A stretch of DNA of 64,000 nucleotides, from NCBI GenBank assembly GCA_963702955.1, contig OY969774.1, positions 744,001-808,000 on the forward strand, read 5' to 3'. The DNA is from VRUE01 sp963702955 (GTDB lineage Bacteria; Actinomycetota; Thermoleophilia; Solirubrobacterales; 70-9). This document shows positions 62,772 to 64,000 of this stretch, piece after piece. The notes below the pieces were generated by a model, which saw nothing but the letters and a program-made list of their open reading frames with translations, was not told the DNA's origin and ran no database searches. Made by a program: the position numbers and the translations under genes. Within the stretch, counting starts at the first letter, position 1. Each line of letters opens with the position of its first letter.

Positions 62772-63038
62772 CTAGACGCGCGTGCGCTCGGCGCGGACGC
62801 CAAGTGCCCAGACCACGGCAAGGCCCAGAGCCACGCCCGGGATCGCGATCAGCGCGGTGCCGAGGTCGGTGCTGCCGAGGCCTTTGCCGGTGACGACCTC
62901 GACGATGCCGCCGAAGGCCATCGCGCCGATCACCGCGCCGAGGAAGGCGCCGACGATCCCCTGCCAGAAATGGTCGGGCAGGAACACCGTGAAGTGCCAG
63001 AGGGCGATCCCCATCGTGAACCAGACGAGCAGAGCCAT
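62772..63038 (-). CDS. small integral membrane protein
   Basis: 88 residues with three hydrophobic segments (about 1-20, 27-46 with GIVGAFLGAVIGAMAFGG, and 62-80). The Gly-rich middle segment is reminiscent of transglycosylase-associated/GlsB-type proteins, but the match is weak. The ATG is adjacent to the secF stop, so it is probably co-transcribed with secF. Function unknown. Confidence 0.7.
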   Translation of the reverse strand: MALLVWFTMGIALWHFTVFLPDHFWQGIVGAFLGAVIGAMAFGGIVEVVTGKGLGSTDLGTALIAIPGVALGLAVVWALGVRAERTRV

Positions 63039-64000
63039 CTAGCGATTCCTCCCGTGCTTGCGGCGTTTCTGGCGGCGTTCGCGGCGGCGCTCGTTGCGCT
63101 CGCGCCGCTCGGCGCCGGCCGGATCGGGCGCGGCGGGTGGCTCCGGCTTCGCCGCGGGGTCGCCGCCGTTGCCGGCCGGCGGCTCGGCCACCGCCACCGC
63201 GGCCAGCTGCTCCTCGATCTCGGCATCGCTCTCCTCCTCGCCGAGCTTCGCCAGCGCGACGTCGTCGGCGAAGGCCGGCACCGTCCCGTCAACCTCGGCG
63301 ATCCGCGCCCGCCGGCGGGCGAAGCCGGGCTCGCGTTCCTTCCAGGCGGTCAGCACCGGCGAGGCGATGAAGATCGACGAGTAGGTGCCGGATGCGATCC
63401 CGACCAGCATCGCGAAGGCGAAATCCTGCAGCGTCGCGCCGCCGAAGATCAGCAGCGAGACGACCGCCAGCAGGGTCGTGAAGCTGGTCGCCAGCGAGCG
63501 GGTCAGCACCTCGCTCATCGAGCGGTTGACGATCTGCGAGAACGCAGCCCGCGGCATCCGCGGCATGTTCTCGCGTATTCGGTCGAAGACGATGATCGTG
63601 TCGTACAGCGAGTAGCCCAGGATCGTGAGGAAGGCGGCGACGGTACCGCTGCTCACCTCTTTCCCCGTCAATGCGTAGACGCCGGCCGTGATCAGGATGT
63701 CGTGGAAGAGCGCGATCAGCACCGGCACGGCGAACTTCGGGTCGAAACGGAAGGCGACGTAGGCGCAGATCACCAGCAGCGAGAAGACCAGCGCCTTGAG
63801 CGCGCTGCTCGCCACCTGCTGGCCGAAGGTCGGGCCGACGCTGGTGCTGTCGAAGCCGTTGGCGACGACGCCGAACTCGCCCTCGAGCGCCGTCTGCGCT
63901 TTCGCCACTTCCGCGGGACCGAGCTGCGACGCCTGCACCTGGAAGACGTTCTTGCCGAATTCGGGATCGGAGACCTGCTGGATCTCCTCGCCGCCGATCC
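63039..64000 (-). CDS. secF: protein translocase subunit SecF (5' end outside window)
   Basis: At least 320 residues; the frame is open to the window edge, so the N-terminus and first membrane helix are missing. Visible: VGPTFGQQVASSALKALVFSLL (second helix region), FHDILITAGVYAL, the signature LTILGYSLYDTIIVFDRIREN, and LLIFGGATLQDFAFAMLVGIASGTYSSIFIASP. SecDF uses the proton gradient to pull exported proteins. The C-terminal tail of ~95 residues is charged, Ala/Pro-rich and ends in an Arg-rich stretch. Confidence 0.95.
   Translation of the reverse strand, partial: IGGEEIQQVSDPEFGKNVFQVQASQLGPAEVAKAQTALEGEFGVVANGFDSTSVGPTFGQQVASSALKALVFSLLVICAYVAFRFDPKFAVPVLIALFHDILITAGVYALTGKEVSSGTVAAFLTILGYSLYDTIIVFDRIRENMPRMPRAAFSQIVNRSMSEVLTRSLATSFTTLLAVVSLLIFGGATLQDFAFAMLVGIASGTYSSIFIASPVLTAWKEREPGFARRRARIAEVDGTVPAFADDVALAKLGEEESDAEIEEQLAAVAVAEPPAGNGGDPAAKPEPPAAPDPAGAERRERNERRRERRQKRRKHGRNR

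Overview
The window is a gene-dense, very high-GC chromosomal segment. It most resembles an actinobacterium of the Thermoleophilia/Solirubrobacterales type; this is inferred from gene content and style, not from any marker search. Supporting signs are a secreted Thr/Ala-repeat protein with the N-terminus typical of that group, an actinobacterial-type integration host factor (mihF) next to gmk-rpoZ-coaBC, an actinobacterial PyrR-binding leader, RNase J next to dapA, a DUF222-HNH gene with an actinobacterial LexA box, and CysO next to a threonine-synthase-like gene. Genes overlap by 1-17 bases almost everywhere, and many promoters put a TAnnnT-type -10 box only 7-10 bases before the start codon, so leaderless transcripts look common. 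Layout: 1-9600 is mixed: a secreted repeat protein, an APH-like kinase, an Rrf2 regulator divergent from a degenerate NarL-type regulator, an HDOD-LuxR protein behind gltX, a small membrane protein, endonuclease IV, and a TetR gene translationally coupled to a 732-residue alpha/beta-hydrolase/glycosyltransferase fusion. 9600-15100 holds an acyl-CoA dehydrogenase and dnaE with a small Cys-rich partner. 15150-17720 looks accessory: a SIR2-like/DUF4917-like gene (visibly lower GC) divergent from a DUF222-HNH gene whose start codon sits inside a LexA box. 17780-19990 is an OmpR-family two-component pair ending in a strong terminator. 19990-38060 is a long minus-strand run of core genes. Read 5' to 3' on the minus strand these are mihF-gmk-rpoZ-coaBC, a terminator or attenuator, rimP-nusA-infB-rbfA-nrnA-truB-ribF-rpsO-dsbA-like-pnp, then an M16 peptidase, dapB, an amidase, dapA and rnj. 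38150-46930 is a complete UMP-pathway operon front: PyrR leader, pyrR-pyrB-pyrC-carA-carB-pyrK-pyrD (pyrE and pyrF not in the window). 46940-49570 carries RNase Z, tRNA-Arg(CCG), a hypothetical secreted protein and an SRAP (abasic-site) protein. 49580-53020 carries a CDP-glucose gene pair and, upstream, a SAM-I riboswitch controlling a threonine-synthase-like gene coupled to the sulfur carrier CysO. 53100-58080 (plus strand) carries CorA, a HIT protein, phosphomannomutase, a metallo-beta-lactamase protein and a lipid kinase. 58080-64000 (minus) carries RelA/SpoT, RecJ, a small membrane protein and the 3' part of secF, which runs off the window. The two observations I rate highest are the SAM-riboswitch/ThrC-like/CysO operon, whose logic fits CysO-fed homocysteine synthesis better than threonine synthesis, and a 38-base intergenic palindrome present in two related copies (9761-9798 and 51279-51316).
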